The translations under genes were made by a program, and so were the position numbers. The notes beneath the pieces were generated by a model. That model worked only from the letters and a program-made list of their open reading frames with translations. It was not told the origin of the DNA and made no database searches. DNA of 51,568 bases from Bacteroidota bacterium (GTDB lineage Bacteria; Bacteroidota; Bacteroidia; Chitinophagales; Chitinophagaceae), in the NCBI GenBank assembly GCA_013285855.1, contig JABDGW010000014.1:1-51568 (forward strand). The letters run 5' to 3'. This document shows, one piece after another, positions 42,117 to 50,352 of this stretch. How positions within the stretch are numbered: position 1 is the stretch's first letter; each line of letters opens with the position of its first letter.

Positions 42117-42881
42117 ATGGCAATTATTCCTGAACTATCATTATTAAGAAAAGTTATTAAGACTAATCAATCAGTAATAATTAAGGAAATAAAAAATGAG
42201 TATTACAATTTGAATGGAACTAGACAACCATTTTGTATGTTTTGTAGTTCAAAAACTAATTTGACAAAGGAGCATGTATTACCAAGATGGACTTTTGAAA
42301 AAGACACAAAAGAAGACTTCATTACCTCAATTAATGGAAGTCGAAAAACTTATAATACAACTACAATTCCTGCTTGCGTTAATTGCAATGGATTGCTTTT
42401 AAATTCTCTTGAAAAAACAATTATTAAATCATTATCAGGAATTGATTTAAAGAACTCCTTTTTTATTAATGAAGAGTTACAGAATATTATACGATGGCTT
42501 GAAATAATTGATTATAAGTTTCAGGTCACAGGCTTTACAAGAAAATTTATTAAATCTGATCAAATTCCTTATAGTAATTACTTATCTAAAATTCCTCTTT
42601 CTTTATATAGAACTGACTTAGACTCTGACAAAAAAATACTTGCAGAATTAAGATATACTTTGAAACGAATAGGTATAAAATCTAAACTTCGAAACATAAA
42701 CTCTCTTGTTATATTCAAATCAAAAAATAAAAGTTTTCATTTTTTCCATAGCTTCAATAAGTTTATTTTTCTTGAACTTCCAAAGTATAATATTGCAATG
42801 CTTTATTTCTATGATAAGATATTTAATAGCAATAAAGAAGCTTATAATGAGGCAATGAAATTAATTAAAGAAGTTTATTAG
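42117..42881 (+). CDS. HNH endonuclease-like protein, AT-rich orphan
   Basis: A 254-residue protein from ATG 42117 (an in-frame TTG at 42114 lies next to it). It has a zinc-ribbon HNH centre: CMFC (Cys40, Cys43), KEHVLPRW (His53), and CVNCN (Cys87, Cys90, Asn91), in the order C-x2-C, EHV, C-x2-C-N of HNH_5-type nucleases. The remaining 160 residues are Lys/Ile/Asn-rich with many Phe and Tyr and no known domain. The gene is clearly richer in A and T than its neighbours, with AAA/ATT-type codons, as expected for a recent transfer. It is a lone gene with no modification enzyme nearby, so a restriction or anti-phage role is a guess. Confidence 0.65.
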   Translation: MAIIPELSLLRKVIKTNQSVIIKEIKNEYYNLNGTRQPFCMFCSSKTNLTKEHVLPRWTFEKDTKEDFITSINGSRKTYNTTTIPACVNCNGLLLNSLEKTIIKSLSGIDLKNSFFINEELQNIIRWLEIIDYKFQVTGFTRKFIKSDQIPYSNYLSKIPLSLYRTDLDSDKKILAELRYTLKRIGIKSKLRNINSLVIFKSKNKSFHFFHSFNKFIFLELPKYNIAMLYFYDKIFNSNKEAYNEAMKLIKEVY

Positions 42882-42911
42882 ATTGAGTTGGTGGCAATTG
42901 AATTGTAAATA

Positions 42912-43805
42912 TTAAAACTTCAACTCACTTGGTAAATATTTAGCAACAAGGTCTTCGTAGTAAGGACGCAATACTTTCCAATCCGGTGGTGTTGGGTTTT
43001 TTGAATACAGATCATAAGGATTAAACAGCTTCACCCATTTCAACATGTTACGGTCATGTTCATCTAACAAATAATCATAAGCACCTTCTTTATGCCAGGG
43101 ATAAAATGAATGATAACGCAACATGTATAAACCTTCTTCAGGCAAACTATCTTTAGCTATGTTGTAAACATATTCATCATGTCCCCAACTCATGGTTACA
43201 TTGCGCAAACCGCAATTGGGTTTATACACACCAAGCTTTGTGTTATAACGTTCATTACTGTAATCAGGATTATTTTTAAAGAATTCTGGGTAAACAATTT
43301 TATCTGAATAGCTGCAGCCAACAGGAAACGTGTCGCCTACAACAGCCCATTGTGGTTCACCAAATAAACACAACACTTTGCCCATATCATGTAACAAACC
43401 AACACACACCATCCAGTCAGGATGGCCATCTCTGCGTATCGCTTCTGCTGTTTGTAATAAGTGCTGAAACTGGTCAAGATCAGTATCCGGATCTGAATCA
43501 TCCACCAATTGATTTAAGAACTGAAATGCATCCCACACGGGCATTTTCTTTTTATCAAATTGTAAATAATCTGCACGTTTTTGTTGTACAAAGTCATAGG
43601 TTTGATATGTGTGATTCAATCTATAAAATTCACGCACAGTATCACGTGCCGGTTCTTCATAATTCCTGTATTCATCTGTTGATTTTGAAGCAGCAATTTG
43701 TTCAGGATCAGGATAGCGTTTCAGCAGATCGTCTTCCCATTCATCAAGGCTTGCTAATGGATTAACTTCTTTTGCTGTGAAATGATTTTGTGATGTTGCG
43801 CTCAT
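42912..43805 (-). CDS. Myo-inositol oxygenase
   Basis: A 297-residue MIOX, which cleaves myo-inositol with oxygen to D-glucuronate using a mixed-valent di-iron site. All six ligands align with the mouse enzyme: H115, H139, D140, H209, H232 and D265, in TAEAIR, GLLHDMGK, SWGHDEYVY, RYHSFYPWH and FNPYDLYSK contexts. PDWMVCVGLLHD and the GDTFPVGC loop are standard. The gene is divergent from a sodium:solute symporter over a 530-base gap, so uptake and oxidation of inositol are probably linked. Bacterial MIOX is uncommon compared with the iol dehydrogenase route. Confidence 0.95.
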   Translation of the reverse strand: MSATSQNHFTAKEVNPLASLDEWEDDLLKRYPDPEQIAASKSTDEYRNYEEPARDTVREFYRLNHTYQTYDFVQQKRADYLQFDKKKMPVWDAFQFLNQLVDDSDPDTDLDQFQHLLQTAEAIRRDGHPDWMVCVGLLHDMGKVLCLFGEPQWAVVGDTFPVGCSYSDKIVYPEFFKNNPDYSNERYNTKLGVYKPNCGLRNVTMSWGHDEYVYNIAKDSLPEEGLYMLRYHSFYPWHKEGAYDYLLDEHDRNMLKWVKLFNPYDLYSKNPTPPDWKVLRPYYEDLVAKYLPSELKF

Positions 43806-43961
43806 GGCAAAAATTTTTAGAGGTTTAAAGTTATTGAATATGGTTCTGAAAACAATATCGATTCTTAAATCAACTTCCTGTTATAAGAAAACAACATTGC
43901 GATTGAACGAGTTACTCAGAATGTTGAACGATAATGTTGATTGAAATAGTTACACTTCTGC

Positions 43962-44046
43962 ACGTCTTTCCCGCGGAAGCGGGAATCTCATAATCAAAAT
44001 GCATAGAACTTAATTATGAGATGCCCAATCAAGTTGGGCAAGACGT
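43962..44046. repeat. Palindromic repeat, copy A (about 85 bases)
   Basis: The two ends are inverted copies of each other: the left end reads ACGTCTT, a hairpin CCCGC/GCGGG, then ATCTCATAAT; the right end is the reverse complement, with a hairpin GCCCAA/TTGGGC and AAGACGT. Inside there is no frame. Such small paired-hairpin elements are MITE- or REP-like. A second, diverged copy lies about 60 bases downstream. Confidence 0.65.
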
Positions 44047-44102
44047 TCGGAGTGGTTGTGCTTTTCTCTTACTTGTTTAATTTTTTTAGAAACCTGTCCT
44101 AC

Positions 44103-44201
44103 TACCGGCGGAAAGCGGGAATCTGAATTACAGCTTAAAGAATTACTGATAAACCTGTTATAATTTCAACGGCAGATTGCCAATCAGGTTGGCAATGACG
44201 T
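44103..44201. repeat. Palindromic repeat, copy B (diverged)
   Basis: The left end shares GGAAAGCGGGAATCT-type sequence with copy A, and the right end reads CAGATTGCCAATCAGGTTGGCAATGACGT, the same layout as the right end of copy A (inner hairpin TTGCCAA/TTGGCAA). The inner region differs. Together the copies occupy most of the gap between the inositol oxygenase and the symporter; the rest of 43806-44338 shows no gene. Confidence 0.55.
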
Positions 44202-44338
44202 GCATGTGGTTGTTTGTTTTCGTACATCAAAATATTTAAACAATAATGCAGTTTCGTTTCTCGCAGTGGCGTCTCTAAAAACCGCGAACTATAAACTAAA
44301 AACTTATATTGTGCTGGTAACGAAACTTGCTTCCATAC

Positions 44339-46000
44339 ATGAAACTGCATATTGCCGATTATCTCATCATCATTGTTTATTTCGCTTTTGTAATAACCGT
44401 TGGCTTTGTTATTAAAAGAAAAATAAAAAGCAGTAACGACTTTCTTTCAAGCGGAAGAAATATTCCTTTATGGATAACCAGCCTTGCATTTATCTCTGCA
44501 AATCTTGGTGCACAGGAAGTATTGGGCATGGTTGCATCCGGAGCAAAGTATGGTATTATGACCGTACACTTTTATTGGGTGGGCGCCATCTTCGCAATGG
44601 TTTTTTTAGCAGTGTTTATGATGCCGTTTTATTATGGTAGTAAAGCACGAAGTGTACCTGAATATTTATTCATGCGCTTTGATGAAAAGACAAGAGCATT
44701 GAATGCGGTAACGTTTGCGGTGATGACGGTGTTCTCATCAGGCATCTCATTATTCGCACTGGCAAAATTGCTTGAAGTGATCCTGCATTGGGATTTTGAT
44801 GTATCAATATGGCTTGCTGCAGGTATTGTTATGATCTATACTTTTTTAGGTGGGTTGACCAGCGCTGTTTATAACGAAGTGTTGCAATTCTTTTTAATTG
44901 TGCTTGGTTTGTCGCCATTGGTTGTTGTGGCATTACATGATGCCGGCGGATGGAGCAACATCAAAGCACAACTTGAACCACAACTTACACATGCATGGAA
45001 ATATATGGGCAAAGCAGACGACAACCCAATGGGCATAAACTTTATGTCATTGATTTTTGGATTAGGTTTCGTGATGTCATTCGGTTATTGGTGCACAGAT
45101 TTTTTAGTAGTGCAGCGCGCTATGATCGCCCGTAACATGAATGATGCGCAACGCACACCCGTAGTAGCCGCGATACCAAAAATGCTGATGCCATTGATTG
45201 TTGTGTTGCCTGGTGTTGTTGCCATAGCACTAATGCAGCCTGCATTACAATCAAAAGGTTTTGCGATACCCACTGCTGCCAATGGACAATTAGATTATAC
45301 GATGACTTTGCCTTCACTTATCGCACATTATTATCCAAGCGGTTTATTGGGTGTTGGCATTACGGCATTGATCGCATCCTTCATGAGTGGTATGGCAGGT
45401 AATGTAACTGCATTTAATTCTGTATTTACATACGACATTTATCAATCTTATTTTGTAAAGAACAGATCAGATAAACATTATTTATGGGTTGGAAAATTTA
45501 TAACGATAGCCGGTGTATTATTATCTATTATTACAGCTTATGTTGCCAAAAGCTTTAATAACATTAATGACTTTCTGCAGCTTGTATTCAGCTTTGTGAA
45601 CGGGCCTTTGTTCGCTACATTTTTATTAGGCATGTTCTGGAAACGTACAACAGGTCATGGTGCTTTTTGTGGATTGCTTGCAGGAACTGCCGCTGCGGCA
45701 CTTACACATGGATTAACTATAGCAGAAGGTAAAGGTGGTTGGATTGCACCAATGTTTGAAATTAAAAGCGGCATGGGCCAGGCATTTATTGTTGCATCTG
45801 TTTCATGGATTGCAAATTTTTTTACAACTATTATTGTAAGCCTGTTTACAAAACCAAAACCTGAAGCAGCATTAAAAGGACTTGTGTATTCACTCACCGT
45901 AAAGTCAACATACAAAGAAGAGAAATGGTATAAACGAGTTGCACCCATTGGCATTATATTACTCATCATAACTATTCTGCTTAATCTTATATTTTTTTAA
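44339..46000 (+). CDS. Sodium:solute symporter family transporter, probable inositol transporter
   Basis: A 553-residue membrane transporter of the SSS family from ATG 44339 (MKLHIADYLIIIVYFAFVI); TTG 44327 is open too. About 13 hydrophobic segments are visible. SSNDFLSSGRNIPLWITSLAFISANLGAQEVLGM is the conserved first-loop pattern, and GLTSAVYNEVLQFFLIV and GYWCTDFLVVQRAMIARN are typical of sugar/inositol-type members. Such proteins couple sodium entry to uptake. The divergent myo-inositol oxygenase suggests inositol as substrate, but galactose-like or other sugars are possible. A small membrane protein follows after 9 bases. Confidence 0.88.
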   Translation: MKLHIADYLIIIVYFAFVITVGFVIKRKIKSSNDFLSSGRNIPLWITSLAFISANLGAQEVLGMVASGAKYGIMTVHFYWVGAIFAMVFLAVFMMPFYYGSKARSVPEYLFMRFDEKTRALNAVTFAVMTVFSSGISLFALAKLLEVILHWDFDVSIWLAAGIVMIYTFLGGLTSAVYNEVLQFFLIVLGLSPLVVVALHDAGGWSNIKAQLEPQLTHAWKYMGKADDNPMGINFMSLIFGLGFVMSFGYWCTDFLVVQRAMIARNMNDAQRTPVVAAIPKMLMPLIVVLPGVVAIALMQPALQSKGFAIPTAANGQLDYTMTLPSLIAHYYPSGLLGVGITALIASFMSGMAGNVTAFNSVFTYDIYQSYFVKNRSDKHYLWVGKFITIAGVLLSIITAYVAKSFNNINDFLQLVFSFVNGPLFATFLLGMFWKRTTGHGAFCGLLAGTAAAALTHGLTIAEGKGGWIAPMFEIKSGMGQAFIVASVSWIANFFTTIIVSLFTKPKPEAALKGLVYSLTVKSTYKEEKWYKRVAPIGIILLIITILLNLIFF

Positions 46001-46009
46001 ACAGACATT

Positions 46010-46198
46010 ATGCTTAACCGTTTAACACAACTCAGTTTTACCATCGGATTATTCTTTACAATTGTATCAGTGATATTATTAACCGGATATTTTATAAGTG
46101 ATGCGCTTTCTTCTTTATTAAATCTTTATGCTGGTATTACATTTTTATTATTTGGGTTGTTAATGATGTTGATTAAAGGAAAAGCGCAGATAAAGTAA
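46010..46198 (+). CDS. Small two-helix membrane protein downstream of the symporter
   Basis: A 62-residue protein with two membrane helices (about residues 8-29 and 38-58) and a basic C-terminus (KGKAQIK). It starts 9 bases after the symporter stop on the same strand, so it is probably translated from the same message and may be a small accessory subunit. No family recognised. Confidence 0.6.
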   Translation: MLNRLTQLSFTIGLFFTIVSVILLTGYFISDALSSLLNLYAGITFLLFGLLMMLIKGKAQIK

Positions 46199-46275
46199 GC
46201 ATTTTACCAGCGTAATATTTGATATTAAAGCCAGAAATATTTATATGCAATAAATAAATAAACTTCTTTCAAAAC

Positions 46276-47187
46276 TTAAGAAAATAAACCTGGTTGTTTA
46301 TTATCAACAAATTTTGGCTTTATCAAATTCAACCCGCATGCTGCATTCATTTTATCAACCAAATAAACAGTAAGTTCAGGCGATGTTGCTTCGTTGTGCA
46401 TGTGCATAAAAAAATAAATATCGTCAATGCCTTTATTCAGCCAGTATTTCATGCGTTCAATCCATGCATCAATGCGTGTATAATCTGTAGGATGTAAACT
46501 ATTGCCAACATAACGTATAAAAGTTTTTGGAAGAGTTAAATGCATATGCGCACAATCTCTTCTGCCGGCTGTATCTGTAATAACTGCGCCGATGTTTAAC
46601 TCATGTAATGCTTCAAATAATTCTTTGCTCGTATCTTCTTTAAACCAATCAGGATGCCGCACTTCTAAAAAGAATTGCATATCTGTTGGCAATGATCTTA
46701 AAAATTCAAACAACTCATCTTTACGTTTTGAAGAATATGCATCACTAACCTGGATGAACATAGGGCCAAGATGTTCTTCAAATGCAAGAATGCCTCTTAA
46801 AAATTCTGTCGTGATAAAATATTTACCGGTAAGTTTTCCAAAATGTGTTATGCCTTTATACATTTTCGGGCAAAACAAAAAATCTTTATCACCGGCTTTT
46901 TCTTTCCATTTCTCAATAGCTTTTGGGCCGTAAATTTTATAGTGCGTAGCATTTAATTCAATGCTGTTGTAGTGCTGCACATAATATTGCAGAAAATCTT
47001 TTTCTTTAGTTTTTTCAGGATATATTTTGCCAACCCATTCTGTTCTTCCCCATTTTGCGCAACCAATATACATCCTGGCATTTTTGTTTTTTTTGCCGGA
47101 TAATATTTGTTTGTTAAACACAGGTTCTTTTGGCAAGCTGAAATCAACGGTGTTTAATTCGTCTTCGGGAACGCGTCCAAATTCCAT
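46276..47187 (-). CDS. DUF72 (YecE-like) protein
   Basis: A 303-residue TIM-barrel-type protein of the DUF72 family. MYIGCAKWGRTEWVGKIYPEKTKEKDFLQYYVQHYNSIELNATHY is the family start, with the conserved YxSxExN-type HYNSIELNATHY, and FLFCPKMYKGITHF, LGPMFIQVSDAYSS, FLEVRHPDWF and GIDDIYFFMHMHNEA follow. About 45 N-terminal residues before MYIGC are extra and polar. Function is not established, although several members have been linked with carbohydrate or iron-sulfur chemistry. Single minus-strand gene convergent with the small membrane protein. Confidence 0.92.
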   Translation of the reverse strand: MEFGRVPEDELNTVDFSLPKEPVFNKQILSGKKNKNARMYIGCAKWGRTEWVGKIYPEKTKEKDFLQYYVQHYNSIELNATHYKIYGPKAIEKWKEKAGDKDFLFCPKMYKGITHFGKLTGKYFITTEFLRGILAFEEHLGPMFIQVSDAYSSKRKDELFEFLRSLPTDMQFFLEVRHPDWFKEDTSKELFEALHELNIGAVITDTAGRRDCAHMHLTLPKTFIRYVGNSLHPTDYTRIDAWIERMKYWLNKGIDDIYFFMHMHNEATSPELTVYLVDKMNAACGLNLIKPKFVDNKQPGLFS

Positions 47188-47290
47188 GAATAAATTTTTA
47201 TTAAAGATAGAAGCGAATTGTTGAAAAGAAATAGTGGGAAACTTGTGATTTTGAATTGAAGGATTTATAATTTATTTGCAATGAATTTGC

Positions 47291-47301
47291 TACAGACCTG
47301 A
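47291..47301. repeat. Short palindrome ACCTG A CAGGT
   Basis: An 11-base inverted repeat upstream of dcd; the same core as 31562-31576. In the gap between two divergent genes it cannot be a normal terminator, so it is more likely a dispersed motif or regulatory site. Confidence 0.3.
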
Positions 47302-47327
47302 CAGGTTTTGAATAAAATAATTACACA

Positions 47328-47864
47328 ATGATTCTTTCCGACACACGCATACTTGAAGAGATTGAAAAAGGTACAATTAAAATTGAACCTTATAATCGTG
47401 AAGATCTTGGCAGCAACAGTTATGATGTGCACTTGGGTAAATGGCTGGCTACTTACCGTGAACATATTTTAGACGCGAAGAAACATAACGAGATAGAGTA
47501 TTTTGAAATTCCGGAAGAAGGGTTTGTGTTGTACCCGCATATTTTTTATTTGGGTACAACAGCTGAATATACAGAAACCCATGCGCATGTACCCTTTTTG
47601 GAAGGCAAGAGTTCTACAGGTAGATTGGGTATAGACATTCATGCAACCGCAGGTAAAGGAGATGTGGGTTTTTGCGGGCACTGGACGCTGGAAATTTCTG
47701 TGAAACAACCGGTGAAAGTATATAAAAACATGCCTGTTGGCCAGTTAATTTATTTTCCTGTTGATGGTGAGATTGAAGTGAAATACAATCAAAAGAAAAA
47801 TGCCAAATACAGCCAGCAGCCTGAGAAGCCGGTTGAAAGCATGATGTGGAAGAATAAATTTTAA
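47328..47864 (+). CDS. dcd: dCTP deaminase
   Basis: A 178-residue trimeric dUTPase-fold enzyme that deaminates dCTP to dUTP for thymidylate synthesis. MILSDTRILEEIEKGTIKIEPY, NSYDVHLG, LEGKSSTGRLGIDIHATAG and CGHWTLEISVKQPV are the characteristic runs, with the catalytic Glu in HWTLEI. Its usual length is about 190. ATG 47328. It overlaps the convergent iron permease-like gene by 4 bases. Confidence 0.95.
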   Translation: MILSDTRILEEIEKGTIKIEPYNREDLGSNSYDVHLGKWLATYREHILDAKKHNEIEYFEIPEEGFVLYPHIFYLGTTAEYTETHAHVPFLEGKSSTGRLGIDIHATAGKGDVGFCGHWTLEISVKQPVKVYKNMPVGQLIYFPVDGEIEVKYNQKKNAKYSQQPEKPVESMMWKNKF

Positions 47865-48352
47865 GAAGCCGGAGGTGAGGCTGCAATTTTTTTTCTGCTT
47901 TTAAGTTTATGAATGCCTTCTGCTTCCTCAATAGTATGTGTACAGCTTATATCATCTTCTTTCTCGGCAAGTTCAGATAGTTTAATATAGAAATTTTTAA
48001 GTATGTCTAATTCCTCCGGGGTAAGATCTTCTACATCAATTAAGCGGTTGCTGGCACCCTTGGTAACAGCAATAAGCTCATTTAATTTTAGATGAACCGC
48101 AATTGTATCTTTATTCTGCGACTGTTGAATAATAAACACCATTAAAAATGTGATTATTGTAGTGCCGGTATTGATAACCAATTGCCATGTATCTGAAAAT
48201 TTAAATATCGGACCTGTGATTGCCCATGTTATAATAATGATGGAAGCAAGAATGAAAGCAATAGGCTTACCGGTAACTCTGGTTACAACACCGGAAAGGT
48301 GATCAAAGAATCTTCCAATGCCCTTTTTGTGCGTATGTTTTTTAGAATTCAT
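47861..48352 (-). CDS. Low affinity iron permease family protein
   Basis: A 163-residue membrane protein. GIGRFFDHLSGVVTRVTGKPIAFILASIIIITWAITGP is the characteristic first half with the first membrane segment, then DTWQLVINTGTTIITFLMVFIIQQSQNKDTIAVHLKLNELI, the typical second half. The charged Glu/Asp-rich C-terminus (DLTPEELDILKNF, AEKEDD) is cytoplasmic. The family was named for yeast Fet4, but bacterial members are not proven transporters. Its C-terminal codons overlap dcd by 4 bases. Confidence 0.9.
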   Translation of the reverse strand: MNSKKHTHKKGIGRFFDHLSGVVTRVTGKPIAFILASIIIITWAITGPIFKFSDTWQLVINTGTTIITFLMVFIIQQSQNKDTIAVHLKLNELIAVTKGASNRLIDVEDLTPEELDILKNFYIKLSELAEKEDDISCTHTIEEAEGIHKLKSRKKIAASPPAS

Positions 48353-48420
48353 ATTTTTTATTTAAGGATTTTTTAAAAGTAAATAAAGCAAATAATATGC
48401 GGTTAATTTAGCGGTTTATT

Positions 48421-49020
48421 ATGAAACGATTTTTGTTTGTTTTAAATTTTGTCCTGATAAGCATTATTGCTTTTACACAAAATGATACTGCTGTTATAAA
48501 CGATACCAAGCGTTTTCAAAATGAATTGAAAACAGAATATGACGATCCTTATCACACGCCGCTTAGTGCAAAAGCAAAAAAAAGTTTTAAAGGCATTCAT
48601 TTTTTCCCATTTGAGGCAAAGTATGCGGTGAATGCACATTTTGTAAAAACACCAAATGAAAAGCCTTTTCAAATGAGCACTTCAAGCGGTATGCGTAAAA
48701 CATATGTAAAGTATGCCGAAGTATTTTTTGTGATTGATAAAAAAGAATATAAACTAAATGTTTATCAATCGCAGGAATTAATAAAGTCTGCTGACTATAA
48801 AGATTATTTATTTATTCCCTTTACAGATGTAACCAGCGGTAATGAAACATACGAAGGAGGACGTTATATTGATTTAAATATACCCAAAAGCGATACTATA
48901 TTAATCAATTTTAATAAAGCATATCATCCTTATTGTGCCTATACTGATGGCTATAATTGCCCGGTACCGCCGCAGGAAAATACTTTGCCAATTAAGATTG
49001 AAGCGGGAGTGCGGTTTTAA
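48421..49020 (+). CDS. DUF1684 domain protein, secreted
   Basis: A 199-residue protein with a signal peptide (MKRFLFVLNFVLISIIAFTQ, cleaved about residue 20). The mature part contains FKGIHFFPFEAKYAVNAHFV, the typical DUF1684 opening, then KYAEVFFVIDKKEYKLNVYQ, LFIPFTDVTSGNETYEGGRY and NKAYHPYCAYTDGYNCPVPP, the conserved Asn/Pro-rich end. Function unknown. It overlaps the 3' end of argH by 4 bases (convergent). Confidence 0.9.
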   Translation: MKRFLFVLNFVLISIIAFTQNDTAVINDTKRFQNELKTEYDDPYHTPLSAKAKKSFKGIHFFPFEAKYAVNAHFVKTPNEKPFQMSTSSGMRKTYVKYAEVFFVIDKKEYKLNVYQSQELIKSADYKDYLFIPFTDVTSGNETYEGGRYIDLNIPKSDTILINFNKAYHPYCAYTDGYNCPVPPQENTLPIKIEAGVRF

Positions 49021-50351
49021 TTTGATAACAACTTTTCAATTACCGCATGATATTTTTCAAAATGAAAACTTTCAAGAATAGTTTTCATGTTCGCTGCAAT
49101 TTTATCGTTCATCAAATTGCCAATGCTGCCTTCATGTGTATGATGAATGTTTGTTGAATACTTGAATTGATAGGCTTCGATATCTAACCCGATTTTTTTA
49201 TATGCATCACGAAAAGCTATTCCTTCGTTAACAAGTTTATTTACTTCTTCTACACTAAATAGATACTTATATTTTTCGTCTGCAAGAATATCTTTCTTCA
49301 CTTCAATATTGCTTAACATTAATGATGCAATACTCATGCAATCTTTCAACATTGTAAATGCGGGAAACAAATGCTCTTTCAACAATTGAAGATCGCGGTG
49401 ATAACCTGAGGGGAGATTTGTTGTCATCATCATGATCTCGTTCGGCAACGCCTTTATTTGATTACAATGTGAACGGATCAATTCAAACACATCAGGATTC
49501 TTTTTATGCGGCATGATGCTGCTGCCGGTCGTAAATTCTCCAGGAAAAGAAATGAATCCAAAATTTTGATTGATATATAAACAAACATCCATTGAAAGTT
49601 TGGCTAATGTATCTGCAACGTTTGCTAATGCTGATGCCACAATACGTTCTGTTTTACCACGACTCATTTGTGCATACACAACGTTGTAATGCAAATCATC
49701 AAAACCTAATAGTTCGGTTGTAAGTTTTCTGTTGATTGGAAATGAAGAGCCATAACCCGCGGCAGAACCCAAAGGATTTTTATTGAGGATTTTATAAGCT
49801 GCTTTTACAGTAATTAAATCATCAACTAAACTTTCTGCATAGGCTCCAAACCATAATCCAAATGATGAAGGCATTGCTAATTGCAAATGCGTATAACCAG
49901 GCAATAAATCATCTTTATGTTTTTCACTTTGTTCAACCAGCAGTTCAAAAAATGATTGCACTGTCAAAACAAGTTGTTCAATTTCACTTCTTAAAAATAA
50001 TTTCAAATCAACTAAAACCTGGTCGTTGCGACTTCTTGCAGAATGAATCTTCTTACCAACATCACCCAACTTTTCAGTTAGTAAAAATTCTATTTGTGAA
50101 TGCACATCTTCAACATCGTTTTGAATTTTGAATTTTGAATTTTGAATTGATGAGTAGATTGACCTCAACTCCCTTACCAACACTTCAGCTTCATCATTTG
50201 TTAATAAACCAATTGTAGCTAACATTTTTGCGTGTGCAATATTTCCAAGCACATCAAATGGTGCAAGTTGTATATCAAAATCACGATCATTACCAACCGT
50301 AAATTTTTCAACTTCTTTTAATGATGCTGTATTTTTTTGCCAAAGCTTCAT
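49017..50351 (-). CDS. argH: Argininosuccinate lyase
   Basis: A 444-residue aspartase/fumarase superfamily enzyme that splits argininosuccinate into arginine and fumarate, the last step of arginine synthesis. DVEDVHSQIE, SARSRNDQVLVDLKLF, LLPGYTHLQLAMP and the mobile loop GSSIMPHKKNPDVFELIR with the catalytic Ser are all present. Near residues 70-80 the stretch IQNSKFKIQN is encoded by a short 9-base tandem repeat that looks inserted. ATG 50351 lies 1 base after the stop of the M20 gene on the same strand. Confidence 0.94.
   Translation of the reverse strand: MKLWQKNTASLKEVEKFTVGNDRDFDIQLAPFDVLGNIAHAKMLATIGLLTNDEAEVLVRELRSIYSSIQNSKFKIQNDVEDVHSQIEFLLTEKLGDVGKKIHSARSRNDQVLVDLKLFLRSEIEQLVLTVQSFFELLVEQSEKHKDDLLPGYTHLQLAMPSSFGLWFGAYAESLVDDLITVKAAYKILNKNPLGSAAGYGSSFPINRKLTTELLGFDDLHYNVVYAQMSRGKTERIVASALANVADTLAKLSMDVCLYINQNFGFISFPGEFTTGSSIMPHKKNPDVFELIRSHCNQIKALPNEIMMMTTNLPSGYHRDLQLLKEHLFPAFTMLKDCMSIASLMLSNIEVKKDILADEKYKYLFSVEEVNKLVNEGIAFRDAYKKIGLDIEAYQFKYSTNIHHTHEGSIGNLMNDKIAANMKTILESFHFEKYHAVIEKLLSN
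50119..50149. repeat. Tandem repeat TTTTGAATT inside argH
   Basis: About three and a half copies of a 9-base unit (TTTTGAATT, on the other strand AATTCAAAA) lie within argH and encode the residues NSKFKIQN. Nine bases is three codons, so the frame is kept. Such AATTCAAAA arrays are usually intergenic in Bacteroidota. Confidence 0.7.
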
Positions 50352-50352
50352 T

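Noticed and set aside
43352-43765. A 137-codon plus-strand frame within the inositol oxygenase gene
   Set aside because: Antisense to an enzyme whose six iron ligands are all intact; it is His/Cys-rich through mirrored codons.
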